Of a stretch of DNA of 64,000 bases, positions 22,764 through 31,260 are shown in pieces (position 1 is the first letter of the stretch; each line of letters begins with the position of its first letter). A program made the position numbers and the translations under genes. The notes under the pieces are model-generated. The model did not search any database and was not told the DNA's origin. It was given only the letters and a program-made list of their open reading frames with translations. Source of the DNA: CALZJC01 sp041574955 (GTDB taxonomy: Bacteria > Acidobacteriota > Thermoanaerobaculia > Multivoradales > JAHEKO01); assembly GCA_041574955.1 (NCBI GenBank), contig JBFGNS010000005.1, positions 1 to 64,000 on the forward strand, in the 5' to 3' direction.

Positions 22764-23936
22764 ATGAACCGAATGCGAACCCTGGCGAGCCTCGGGGCAC
22801 TGCTCCTGGCGATCCTGGCCCCCGTGGCTGCGACGGCGCAGGACGCCGCAGCAGGCTCGGACGACCACTACAAATGGACAGTGCGCGGCTACGGCGCCGG
22901 CATCAGCCTGCACTCCGACCCGCTGCGCGTCTCGGCCGGCCGATCGGACGGCTTCCGCGAGCAGTCCAACTTCCTGTTCGACTCCGGCGACGGCTTCGGC
23001 TTCGGCGTCGAGTACCACTTCTCGAAGCGGCTCGGGCTCGAGCTGGGCATCCTGCTCGCCGACCTCGAGGCCGAGGTGCTGTTCGACCTGCTCGAGCCGG
23101 TGCCCGGCGGTGGGTTCGACATGGCCGCCTGGGTCATGGACGAGGCCGAGTTCGGGTTCAACCCGCTGTATTTCGGCCTCAACTACCACGTCTCGCCCGG
23201 GTCACGGGCCGATTTCTACCTCGGCCCGTTCGTCGCGCTGGCACAGTTCGACGACCTGAACTACACCGTGATCGGCGAGCGCAAGCGGCTGGCCCTCGAC
23301 GACCAGACGGCCTTCGGCGTCAACCTCGGCCTCGATGTTCCGTTCGGCCGCAACAGCCAGTGGGCGGTCAGCGCCGGCGTGCGGCTGATGGACGTCTCGG
23401 CGGACGCCTCGGGCGGCAGCGTCGACCTCGAGCCGGTGATCGCCACTTTCGGGCTGGCCTACAGCTTCCCCAAGCCGGCTCCGCCACCGCCGCCGCCACC
23501 GCCGCCGCCTCCGCCGCCACCGCCGCCGCCGCCGCCACCGCCGCCGCCACCGCCGCCGCCGCCGCCTCCGCCGCCGCCGCCGCCGCCGGAGACGCCGGAG
23601 ATCCGCGAGGTGGTGCACTTCGACTCCAACAGCGCGCGGCTGTCGAACATCGCCAAGGCGAAGCTCGACGAGGTGGCGCTCAAGCTGAAGCAGGATTCGG
23701 CGCTACGGGCGCACGTGCTGGGCTACTCGGACAACCGCGGCTCGCAGTCGAGTAACGACCGGATCAGCCGGCAGCGCGCCGAGAACGTCAAGGCGTATCT
23801 GGTCGAGCGGCACCAGATCGATCCCAGCCGCATCACCATCGAGGGACGCGGCTCGGCCGATCCGGTGGCCAGCAACGACACCGCCGCCGGCCGTGCTGAG
23901 AACCGTCGCGCGGTGATCATCCTGCGCATCGAGTAA
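22764..23936 (+). CDS. OmpA-family protein with polyproline linker
   Basis: The 390-residue protein has a signal peptide (MNRMRTLASLGALLLAILAPVAATA), an eight-strand OmpA-type barrel (about 30-238; KWTVRGYGAGISLHSD, GFGFGVEYHFSKRLGLELGI, FGLAYSFPKP), a run of 36 prolines (about 240-275) and a C-terminal OmpA peptidoglycan-binding domain (VVHFDSNSARLSNIAKAKLDEVA, LGYSDNRGSQSSNDRISRQRAENVKAYLV, ENRRAVIILRIE). It would tether the outer membrane to the wall. The start is ATG after GGAAGGAG. A promoter and a terminator flank it, so it is a single-gene unit. Confidence 0.93.
   Translation: MNRMRTLASLGALLLAILAPVAATAQDAAAGSDDHYKWTVRGYGAGISLHSDPLRVSAGRSDGFREQSNFLFDSGDGFGFGVEYHFSKRLGLELGILLADLEAEVLFDLLEPVPGGGFDMAAWVMDEAEFGFNPLYFGLNYHVSPGSRADFYLGPFVALAQFDDLNYTVIGERKRLALDDQTAFGVNLGLDVPFGRNSQWAVSAGVRLMDVSADASGGSVDLEPVIATFGLAYSFPKPAPPPPPPPPPPPPPPPPPPPPPPPPPPPPPPPPPPPPETPEIREVVHFDSNSARLSNIAKAKLDEVALKLKQDSALRAHVLGYSDNRGSQSSNDRISRQRAENVKAYLVERHQIDPSRITIEGRGSADPVASNDTAAGRAENRRAVIILRIE
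23481..23588 (+). repeat. 36 consecutive proline codons
   Basis: All 36 codons are ccg, cca or cct in a mixed order, so this is not a simple trinucleotide expansion. Translating it should demand elongation factor P. The linker would be an extended rod of roughly 10 nm between barrel and wall-binding domain. Confidence 0.95.
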
Positions 23937-23959
23937 CCTCGACCCGGAGTTGTTCCTTC

Positions 23960-23994
23960 CGCCCCGCCCGGTTCGCCGGGCGGGGCGTTTTCTT
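23960..23994 (+). terminator. Rho-independent terminator after the OmpA gene
   Basis: A perfect 12-base stem (CGCCCCGCCCGG and its complement) closes on a TTCG tetraloop and is followed by TTTTCTT. It is one of the strongest terminators in the window. It separates the OmpA gene from the convergent ftsX. Confidence 0.93.
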
Positions 23995-24012
23995 GTGGTG
24001 CGCGGTGCAGGC

Positions 24013-24905
24013 TCAGCCGAGAGCTTCGCGGCGCAACGAGACCACCGCTCCGAGCAGTCCCGCACCGGCTCCCAGGGCGAGCAGCAGGAACGACTCCATG
24101 AGCGACAGGAACTGTCCCACCAGCACGGTGCCCAGCACCGCCGCCTCGCTCTGCGGCGCCAGCACCTGGAAGACCAGATAGAGGCCGGCGAGCGCGGCCA
24201 GGCCACCGGCCGCGCCCTGCACCAGGCCTTCGGCGTAGAACGGCCCGCGGATGTAGAACTCGGTGGCGCCGATCAGCCGCATCACGGCGATCTCGTCGCG
24301 GTACAGGTAGGCGGTGAGGCGGATGACGCTGGCGATCGTCAGAATCGCTGCCGCCAGCAGCAGCATCCCGAGGGTCACGCCGATCCCGCGGCACACCGCC
24401 ACCAGCAGCTCGAGCTGGGCCAGCCAGTCGCGGTCGTCGTCCACCAGGTCGACCGCCGGATGGGACCGCAGCTTGCCGATCCACCGCCGCACCGGCTCGG
24501 CATCCGCCTGCGCCGGGTCGACGCCCACCTCGAGCGAGTCCGGCAGCGGCTCCTGGCTCCACTCGCGGATCAGATGCGACAGGCTGGGGAAGATCTCGGC
24601 GAACCGCTCACCAGCCTCGTCGGCCGTCACCTCGACCACCGTCTCGACGCCGGGGCCGCGGCGCACCTCGTCGAGCAGCTGCTCGCGCTGTCCGGCCGAA
24701 GGCGAGCTCTTGAGGTAGACGATCACCTTGGCCTCGCTGCGCCAGCCGGCGAGCATGCGCGCCAGGTTGTCGCTGAGCAGCAGGAACAGACCGCCGACGA
24801 ACAGGCTGGTGGCGATCGTCAAGACCGCCAGCAAGCTGACCTTCCAGCTCCGCCGCAGGTTGAGATAGGCCTCGCGCAGGAAGAACAGCAGGATCCGGAG
24901 CAGGT

Positions 24906-24909
<4 letters not shown>
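24013..24909 (-). CDS. ftsX: cell-division ABC transporter permease FtsX
   Basis: The 298-residue protein has the FtsX layout: a cytoplasmic N-terminus (LRILLFFLREAYLNLRRSWKVSLLAVLTIATSLF), a first helix, a large extracytoplasmic loop (about 65-175), then three helices at the C-terminus (IGVTLGMLLLAAAILTIASVIRL and following). With FtsE it controls periplasmic peptidoglycan hydrolases at the septum. The start is chosen as TTG at 24909, which overlaps the ftsE stop as TTGA. No ATG or GTG precedes the conserved N-terminus. Confidence 0.9.
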
Positions 24910-25646
<737 letters not shown>

Positions 25647-25677
25647 GGTGGAGATCGAGTTTACCGAAACCCCGGCC

Positions 25678-25706
25678 GGCACACGCCGCCACCGGCAGGC
25701 TACACT
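25678..25706 (+). promoter_or_regulatory. promoter of the GDSL esterase gene, predicted leaderless
   Basis: TACACT at 25701-25706 is a fair -10 box with GGCACA 17 bases upstream. Only seven bases separate it from the GTG start at 25714, so the message probably begins at the start codon. It lies in the gap divergent from ftsE. Confidence 0.4.
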
Positions 25707-25713
25707 TCGCGGC

Positions 25714-26316
25714 GTGAGGCCCCACCCGCTCGCCCTCTGCCTGCTGCTGGCGTGCGCCCCGGCGGCCCCCAACCTCGACTCGCCGGGTACCACGATCGTC
25801 TGCCTCGGCGATTCGCTGACCGCCGGCGTCGGGCGCGGCGACGGGCCTTCCTACCCCGAGCTGCTGGCCGCGGAGCTGGGCGAGAAGGTGATCAACGCCG
25901 GCGTTCCGGGCGACACTGCCGGCCAGGCCCTGAGCCGCATCGAAACGGTGCTGGCCGACGATCCGTGGCTGGTGGTGGTGGCGCTGGGCGGCAACGACAT
26001 CCTGCGGCGACTGCCGCTCGAATCCACCGAGCAGGCGCTCGCCGCGATCCTGGAGCAGCTGCTCGACGCGGGCGTGTCGCCACTGCTGATCGAGGTGCGC
26101 GGCCCGTTCGGTGGGCGCTACGCGCGGCTGTTCGACCGGCTCGAGGAGCGCTACGGCGTGCCGGTGCTGAGAGACGTCCTGCCGCGACTGCTGACCGATC
26201 GCCGGTTCAAGAGCGACAGCGTCCACCTCAACGCTGCCGGCTACCGGCGGCTGGCCGAGGCGGTGGCTGACGAGGTGCGGCCGCTGGTCGAGCTGCGGCG
26301 CCGGAGGGCGGCGTGA
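25714..26316 (+). CDS. SGNH/GDSL-family esterase (TesA-like arylesterase)
   Basis: The 200-residue protein has a short exported N-terminus (MRPHPLALCLLLACAPAAP, possibly a lipoprotein with Cys14). The SGNH blocks are CLGDSLTAGVG (nucleophile Ser), INAGVPGDTA, VVVALGGNDILR and the catalytic DSVHLNAAGYRRLA (Asp and His). It resembles E. coli TesA/arylesterase in length and motif order. Its stop overlaps the start of pgeF (GTGA at 26313-26316). Confidence 0.9.
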   Translation: MRPHPLALCLLLACAPAAPNLDSPGTTIVCLGDSLTAGVGRGDGPSYPELLAAELGEKVINAGVPGDTAGQALSRIETVLADDPWLVVVALGGNDILRRLPLESTEQALAAILEQLLDAGVSPLLIEVRGPFGGRYARLFDRLEERYGVPVLRDVLPRLLTDRRFKSDSVHLNAAGYRRLAEAVADEVRPLVELRRRRAA

Positions 26317-27032
26317 TCGCGGCGCGCACCGCCACCGGCCACGCGCTGTGGAGCGACAGCGACGGCGACGTGGAGGTCCGCTTCGTGGGACGCGGCGCCG
26401 GCGACGATCGTCAGGAGCTCGCCCGCCAGGCCGGCGCGGGCCGCCGGCAGGTGGCCTGGAACCGGCAGGTCCACTCGGCGCGGGTGCTGCCCGCCGCCGC
26501 CGGCTGCTGCGGGGAGGCCGACGCCCTGGTGACGGCCGACCCGTGCCTGGTGCTGTCGGTGGTCACCGCCGACTGCGTCCCGGTGCTGATCGGCGGCGAC
26601 GGCGCGGTGACCGCGGTGCACGCCGGCTGGCGCGGAATCGCCGGCGGCGTGGTGAGCGCGGCGCTCGAGCGGCTCGGCCACGGCGCTCCCACCGCAGCCG
26701 AGCTGACCGCCTGGCTGGGACCGGCCATCGGGGCCTGCTGCTACGAGGTGGGCAGCGACGTAGCGCGGCGCGTGGCGCGGGCCTCGACCGAGGCGGCGAT
26801 CGTGGCGGTGGACCACGGCAAGCCGCACCTCGACCTCGCCGCCGCGGTCACCGCGCAGCTCGACCTCGCCGGCGTGCGCACCGTGCGACGGGTCGACGCC
26901 TGCACCCGCTGCCGGCCCGACCTGCTGTGGAGCTACCGGCGCGACGGACCCCGCGCCGGCCGCAACCTGGCCCTCGTCTGGCTCGAGCGGCCCGCGTCCG
27001 GCGGTGCCGGCGGCGGCTCGCGCAGACGCTAA
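26313..27032 (+). CDS. pgeF: peptidoglycan editing factor / purine nucleoside phosphorylase-type multicopper fold (PgeF, YlmD)
   Basis: The 239-residue protein belongs to the DUF152/YfiH family, which removes wrongly incorporated amino acids from peptidoglycan precursors and also acts on purine nucleosides. The metal-site residues are present: NRQVHSARV (His), VVTADCVPVLI (Cys) and AVHAGWRGIAGG (His). WLGPAIGACCYEVG is also family-typical. The GTG start overlaps the esterase stop, implying coupled translation. Confidence 0.92.
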   Translation: MIAARTATGHALWSDSDGDVEVRFVGRGAGDDRQELARQAGAGRRQVAWNRQVHSARVLPAAAGCCGEADALVTADPCLVLSVVTADCVPVLIGGDGAVTAVHAGWRGIAGGVVSAALERLGHGAPTAAELTAWLGPAIGACCYEVGSDVARRVARASTEAAIVAVDHGKPHLDLAAAVTAQLDLAGVRTVRRVDACTRCRPDLLWSYRRDGPRAGRNLALVWLERPASGGAGGGSRRR

Positions 27033-27316
27033 CGGCGCCGCTTGAGCTTGCGCGTCGGATCGATGCCGATCGAGCGCAGGAAGCTCAGGTCGCTGCCGTC
27101 GATCTTGAACACCGGCGGCTGAGGCGACTTGCGCTGGCGGGTGAGCTCGAGCGCCGCCGCGCTCTCGCTGTCCTCCGACGGGTCGACCACCAGATAGAGC
27201 GACCAGCCTTCGCGGTGGATCTCGCGCACCGCCTGGTGCGCCTCGGCGGACTGCGCCAACGCTCGCGACAGCGCGCCGCGCAAGTTGAGCAAGAGCTTGT
27301 GCAGCTTGGCGTCCAA
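27029..27316 (-). CDS. small conserved-looking hypothetical protein
   Basis: The 95-residue soluble protein begins at TTG (MDAKLHKLLLNLRGALSRALAQSAEAHQAVREIHREG) and ends in a basic tail (RKLKRRR). A middle segment GWSLYLVVDPSEDSE looks like two strands. I do not recognise the family. Evidence that it is real is a near-consensus sigma-70 promoter directly upstream, clean codon use and a convergent four-base overlap with the pgeF end. Confidence 0.65.
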   Translation of the reverse strand: MDAKLHKLLLNLRGALSRALAQSAEAHQAVREIHREGWSLYLVVDPSEDSESAAALELTRQRKSPQPPVFKIDGSDLSFLRSIGIDPTRKLKRRR

Positions 27317-27357
27317 GGTCTAGCCTCGAGCGATCCGGTTGGCGTTCCGCTGGCTGG

Positions 27358-27386
27358 ATTATCCTTGGCCCGCCAGGGGCTGTCAA
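27358..27386 (-). promoter_or_regulatory. near-consensus sigma-70 promoter of the 95-residue gene
   Basis: On the minus strand TTGACA (27381-27386), 17 bases, then GATAAT (27358-27363, 5 of 6). The start would be near 27350, about 34 bases before the TTG codon. It is the best consensus promoter in the window. Confidence 0.7.
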
Positions 27387-27408
27387 ACAACCACCCGATC
27401 GACCGCTC

Positions 27409-28401
27409 ATGCCGCGCTCCGAGACCGACCGAGCTTCGATACCCGCCGGCCTGGGCGACTGGCTGGCGCGCCACGACCATCCACCGGACCGTCTCCTGCC
27501 GCTCGCCGGTGACGTCTCGGCCCGGCGCTACTGGCGCTCGTGGAGCACCGCCGGTTCGGCGATCGTCGCCGTCTACCCGGCCGACATGCAAGCCACCTGC
27601 GAGCGCTTCCGCGCCACCAGCGTGCTGCTCGAGGGCATCGGCGTGCGCGTACCCCGGATCCTGGCCGCCGACTGCGAGCGCGGCTGGATGCTGCTCGAGG
27701 ACGTCGGGGAGCTCACCCTGTACGAGCTGGCAGGCGACGACGACCGCCAGCTGCGACGCCGGCTCGACCGTGCGATGAAGACCGCGCGGCGCATCGCGGC
27801 CCTGCCGCGCGGGTCGGTCGCCGCCCTCAACCCGGCGCTCGACTCCGCCCTGCTGGAGCGCGAGCTGGCGCAGACCTGGAGCTCGTTCCTGGCGCCGCGC
27901 GGGCTGACCGGCGAGGCGGCCGATGCTGCCGGCCTGAGCGCCGCCTTCGAGCAGCTGTGTCACCGGCTGGGCGAGCTGCCGGCGGTGCCGTGCCATCGCG
28001 ACTTCATGGCGCGCAACCTGGTACCGCTGGCAACCGGCGAGCTGGCGGTGCTCGACCATCAGGACCTGCGGCTCGGCCCGCCGCTCTACGACCCGGCGTC
28101 GCTGCTCAACGACAGCCTGTTCCCGCCGGCGGCGGAAGTCGCCGAGCTGCTGGCCGGCTACGGCATCGAAACGCCCGCCGACCTCGCCGCCTACCGCCGG
28201 GCGGCGGCCCAGCGCGGCCTCAAGGCGGTCGGTACCTTCGCCACCTTCGCGGCGCGCGGCAACCGCCGCCACCTGCACCTCATCCCGCCGACGCTCGGCC
28301 GCGCTCTCGAGCACCTCGAGGCGCTCCCGGAGACCGCCGCCGCGGTGGCGCCGCTGGCCGACCGCTGGCGCGAGCTGATCGCGGCCGGTCTGCTAGACTG
28401 A
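27409..28401 (+). CDS. aminoglycoside-phosphotransferase-fold kinase, AmgK-like
   Basis: The 330-residue protein has the kinase-like fold with DVSARRYWR near the N-terminus, the catalytic loop VPCHRDFMARNL (Asp base) and the metal site LAVLDHQDLRLGPPLYDPASLLND. The closest characterised group is AmgK, which phosphorylates MurNAc/GlcNAc at the anomeric position for wall recycling. Peptidoglycan genes on both sides (pgeF, lytic transglycosylase) support that, but the substrate is an inference. The ATG follows the divergent promoter region. Confidence 0.82.
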   Translation: MPRSETDRASIPAGLGDWLARHDHPPDRLLPLAGDVSARRYWRSWSTAGSAIVAVYPADMQATCERFRATSVLLEGIGVRVPRILAADCERGWMLLEDVGELTLYELAGDDDRQLRRRLDRAMKTARRIAALPRGSVAALNPALDSALLERELAQTWSSFLAPRGLTGEAADAAGLSAAFEQLCHRLGELPAVPCHRDFMARNLVPLATGELAVLDHQDLRLGPPLYDPASLLNDSLFPPAAEVAELLAGYGIETPADLAAYRRAAAQRGLKAVGTFATFAARGNRRHLHLIPPTLGRALEHLEALPETAAAVAPLADRWRELIAAGLLD

Positions 28402-28420
28402 GCTCTGGAGGCGTTCTCCG

Positions 28421-28579
28421 ATGCCGGGATTCCAGGAGCTGCTAGTCATTCTGCTGATCGTGCTGGTCATCTTCGGCGCGTCGAAGCTGCCACAGCTCGG
28501 GCGAGGCCTGGGCGAGGGTATCCGCAACTTCCGCCGCGGTCTGAAGGACGGCGACAAGAACGACGGTACCGAAGGCTAG
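28421..28579 (+). CDS. tatA: twin-arginine translocase TatA/E
   Basis: The 52-residue protein has the TatA pattern: a hydrophobic helix (LLVILLIVLVIFGASKLPQLGRG), the FG hinge and an amphipathic helix (GLGEGIRNFRRGLKDGDK), ending in an acidic tail. The ATG follows CTGGAGGCG at good spacing. It is short even for TatA, which is usually 60-90 residues. tatB and tatC are not nearby. Confidence 0.9.
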   Translation: MPGFQELLVILLIVLVIFGASKLPQLGRGLGEGIRNFRRGLKDGDKNDGTEG

Positions 28580-29322
28580 CTCTCGAGGATGAGCCAGTCC
28601 AGGTCGCCGGTGCTGCGCCAGGTGTGCTGCAGCTGGCCGACGTAGCTCGCCAGCACCTTGCGCACGTAGCCACGCGTCTCGACGAACGGCGGCACGCCGG
28701 CGAAGCGCTGCACGTTGCCGGGTCCGGCGTTGTAGGCCGCCAGCGCCAGCGCCAGGTCGCCATCGAACTGCTCCAGCAAGGCGGCCAGGTAACGGGCGCC
28801 CAGCTCCAGGTTGGTTGCCGGATCCAGCGGGTCGGCGCTCGCCGAGAACAGCGCCGCGGTGTCGGGCATGAGCTGCATCAGGCCGAGCGCGCCCTGCACC
28901 GATACCGCGCGAGGATCGAACCCCGACTCGGCTTCGACGACCGCCGCCAGCAGCAGTGGATCGATGCCGTGCCGGCGAGCGGCCTGCCAGATCAGCGCCC
29001 CGAACGGCAGTTCGTGCACCAGCTCACGACGCACCTCGGCGCCGGCGTAGCTGCGGAACAGCTCGAAGCTGCGGTGTCGGGCGCGTACGGCGCTGGCGAG
29101 ATCGCCGCGGCCGTACGGCTCGGTGCCGCGCAGCACCCAATGGGAGAGCTGCTCGAGCACCTTGACCTCGGCCGCCGAAGGCCCCACCGGCCGAGGGTCG
29201 GGGCTCGCCGGGCTGCCCGGAGGCGAGTACAGGACCACCGCCAGGAAGGCCACGGCCCCGCACAGCTGCCGAACGAGCGGCAGGCGAGCGAGGGCTGGAG
29301 CGATGCTGGTCGGCTGGTTCAT
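28576..29322 (-). CDS. membrane-anchored lytic transglycosylase (SLT domain)
   Basis: The roughly 248-residue protein has an N-terminal anchor (LVRQLCGAVAFLAVVLYSPPG) and a C-terminal goose-type lysozyme-like domain: catalytic Glu in LLLAAVVEAESGFDP, then VSVQGALGLMQLMPDTA, NLELGARYLAALL and LALAAYNAGPGNV. It cleaves peptidoglycan glycan strands. An ATG ten codons upstream (29352) is also possible. Its TAG and the tatA TAG share the palindrome CTAG, so the two genes end on each other. Confidence 0.92.
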   Translation of the reverse strand: MNQPTSIAPALARLPLVRQLCGAVAFLAVVLYSPPGSPASPDPRPVGPSAAEVKVLEQLSHWVLRGTEPYGRGDLASAVRARHRSFELFRSYAGAEVRRELVHELPFGALIWQAARRHGIDPLLLAAVVEAESGFDPRAVSVQGALGLMQLMPDTAALFSASADPLDPATNLELGARYLAALLEQFDGDLALALAAYNAGPGNVQRFAGVPPFVETRGYVRKVLASYVGQLQHTWRSTGDLDWLILES

Positions 29323-29352
29323 CCGGCTACACGACGGGCCGCGAGGGCGCAT

Positions 29353-29573
29353 CTGGGCTGTTTCGAAGTAGGGGGGCCCGCCGCCGACGGGCCAGACAGG
29401 AGCGGCTGCTCCAGGCGCCTATTCTACAGCAAATCGAGTGCCAATCCCACCCCCCCGCGCGGCCTCGGCGACACAGGCCCGAGGCCGGTCGCGCGGCGGG
29501 TCCAGCCGACGTCGACGGCCGCCACCGGAGCGGGCGTCAAAACGACCCGCCGCCACTGCCACCCTGGCGGCGC
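29353..29573. other. intergenic spacer with -10 box and hairpin
   Basis: The minus strand has TAGAAT at 29421-29426, a candidate -10 box for the transglycosylase gene. A perfect eight-base stem GGCCTCGG/CCGAGGCC (29461-29486) follows the Fis-like gene but has no T-run. Nothing else was recognised. Confidence 0.35.
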
Positions 29574-29840
29574 TCAGACGGTCCGGCGGCGGCGCACCGC
29601 GCGGCCGGTGTAGTCCTCGCCGGAGATCCCCAGGTTGCAGACCTTGTTGCGCAGGGTGTTGCGGTGCACGCCCAGCGAGCGGGCCGACTGCGTGAGGTTG
29701 CCCGAGTGGCTCCTCAGAGACGCGACGATGAACTGCTTCTCGAACTCGCGGCGCGCCTGCTCGAGCGGCACGCCTCGGTGCACCAACTCGTCCACCAGTT
29801 CACACAGGCGGCCGTTGAGATTACGGTTCCGCGATGCCAC
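29574..29840 (-). CDS. small Fis-family DNA-binding protein
   Basis: The 88-residue protein starts at GTG (MASRNRNLNGRLCELVDELVHRGVPLEQARREFEKQFI). Its C-terminal half is a Fis-type helix-turn-helix (VASLRSHSGNLTQSARSLGVHRNTLRNKVCNLGI), close to the DNA-binding end of NtrC-type activators, followed by a basic tail. There is no AAA or receiver domain. It is the same length class as Fis. It may be a nucleoid or promoter-architecture factor. It lies 127 bases downstream of the LysM gene. Confidence 0.85.
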   Translation of the reverse strand: MASRNRNLNGRLCELVDELVHRGVPLEQARREFEKQFIVASLRSHSGNLTQSARSLGVHRNTLRNKVCNLGISGEDYTGRAVRRRRTV

Positions 29841-29967
29841 GACGCCGACCCCCGATCCAAAGACGTCAAGAGGAGGGTGCAGAGGGTACCACATCCGCCG
29901 GTCGGCGCAAGAGCGAACCACGCCGCCGGGCAGGCCACCGGCGGCTCGGGCAAAGAGCGAGCGGCGC

Positions 29968-31134
29968 CTACTTGAGATCGAGCCGGTCGCCCACCTGCAC
30001 CAGGTAGCGCGACTCGACAACCTTGGCCAGCGAAGTGCGGTCGCCGACGGTCAGCACCGCCAGCTCGCCGATCACCATCGGCGGCAGATCGCCCCGGTTG
30101 AGGCGGTAGATGGTGTAGATGTCGCCGGGCGTCACGTCGTGCGCCGAACCGCGATCGATGAACACCATGTGGCCCTGGCCGATCGCCACACGATCACCGT
30201 CGGACAGCGCGATGATGGCCGCCGACTCGAGCTCGGTCGCCGAGACCGGATCGTTGACGCCCCGCATCCCGGTGCGCCGCGCCAGCGGCACCGGCACCCG
30301 CTCGAACGGCTTGAGCGTGGAGCCGACCTCGATCGGATGGCACGAGTGCACGATCTCGCCGATCGCCGTCGTCTCCTGCACCGACAGCAGGCGCACGCGG
30401 CCGAGGTACTGGTAGGCGCGGCCCAGCAGCTCGTCGCTGTAGGCGTGCCGCACCAGCCGCCCGGGACGCACCGCCGTGTACAGGCTGCCGGGCATCAGGT
30501 CCTGATCCATGCCGGCGTCCAGGTAGACGATGTCGCCGAGCGCCAGCCCCAGCTTGGCGGTGAGCGGCGTGCCGGTCGCGGTCTGTCGGCCCCACGTCCG
30601 GTTCCTAGGATCGCCGACTTCCAGGCCGCTGTACTCCGAGCCCACGATGCGCAGATCGAACTGCTCGTCGGCGTCGCCGATGTAGCCCGTGCAGTAGATG
30701 TCGTCGGCGCCGCCGAGCGCCGCGGGAGGACCGGTGGCGCCGGCGAAGCGCGACTCGGCTGTCGGCTCCGGAGCCTCGGCCTCCTCCATCCCGGTGGCCA
30801 GATCGGACAGCTCCTCGACCGGGGTGACCTCCATGCCCACCACCAGCGGGTCGCCGGGATAGATCCAATGGGCGTCGAGGATGTAGCGGTTCTGCTCCCA
30901 GATCTGCGGCCACAGGTACGGGTTGCCGTAGAAGCGGCCGGCCAGATCCCACAGCGTGTCACCGCTCTGGATCAGGTACAGCTGCGCCCCTTCTGGAAAC
31001 TCGGTGGGCGGCTGCCAGGCCGTCCAATGGTCCCCTACCTGCCGCAGGTTGGTCGGCGGGCGCTGCGCGATGGCGGCCGAAGACACCACCAGGACTACGA
31101 TAAGTGCTAGGAGTTGGTGTCGCGAAGAAGCCAT
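29968..31134 (-). CDS. exported LysM-domain protein
   Basis: The 388-residue protein has a signal peptide (MASSRHQLLALIVVLVVSSAAIA) and a LysM peptidoglycan-binding domain near residues 52-100 (YLIQSGDTLWDLAGRFYGNPYLWPQIWEQNRYI...WIYPGD). The long C-terminal part is beta-rich with repeats of the type GDIVYLDAGMDQDLMPGSLY and GHMVFIDRGSAHDVTPGDIY. This architecture recurs in Acidobacteriota and delta-proteobacteria without a known function. The start has GGGAGGT at good spacing. Confidence 0.87.
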   Translation of the reverse strand: MASSRHQLLALIVVLVVSSAAIAQRPPTNLRQVGDHWTAWQPPTEFPEGAQLYLIQSGDTLWDLAGRFYGNPYLWPQIWEQNRYILDAHWIYPGDPLVVGMEVTPVEELSDLATGMEEAEAPEPTAESRFAGATGPPAALGGADDIYCTGYIGDADEQFDLRIVGSEYSGLEVGDPRNRTWGRQTATGTPLTAKLGLALGDIVYLDAGMDQDLMPGSLYTAVRPGRLVRHAYSDELLGRAYQYLGRVRLLSVQETTAIGEIVHSCHPIEVGSTLKPFERVPVPLARRTGMRGVNDPVSATELESAAIIALSDGDRVAIGQGHMVFIDRGSAHDVTPGDIYTIYRLNRGDLPPMVIGELAVLTVGDRTSLAKVVESRYLVQVGDRLDLK

Positions 31135-31192
31135 GTCGAGACCTCCCGTCTCACCGACCGACAGGCCGGAAACGCCGCTGGATCAGCGATCC

Positions 31193-31221
31193 AAGCTACC
31201 CCCTTCTCCTTCACTTGTCAA
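31193..31221 (-). promoter_or_regulatory. sigma-70 promoter of the LysM gene
   Basis: On the minus strand a perfect TTGACA (31216-31221), 17 bases, then TAGCTT (31193-31198). The start falls near 31186. A GGATC-AGC-GATCC inverted repeat (31180-31192) lies directly over the predicted start and could be an operator. Confidence 0.6.
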
Positions 31222-31233
31222 GCTTTAGCGCCG

Positions 31234-31260
31234 ATAAGTTCAAGTGAAACTTGAACTTAT
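31234..31260. promoter_or_regulatory. perfect 11-bp inverted repeat between cpoB-like and LysM genes
   Basis: ATAAGTTCAAG and its exact complement are separated by TGAAA. The element overlaps the stop codon of the cpoB-like gene and sits 13 bases upstream of the LysM -35 box. It is AT-rich in a GC-rich genome. No T-run follows on either strand, so it is a poor intrinsic terminator. An operator or a 3' mRNA stabiliser are both possible. Confidence 0.55.

Noticed and set aside
23202..23683. Antisense Gly- or Arg-rich frames over the polyproline tract
   Set aside because: They only reflect the reverse complement of the proline codons inside a clear OmpA gene.
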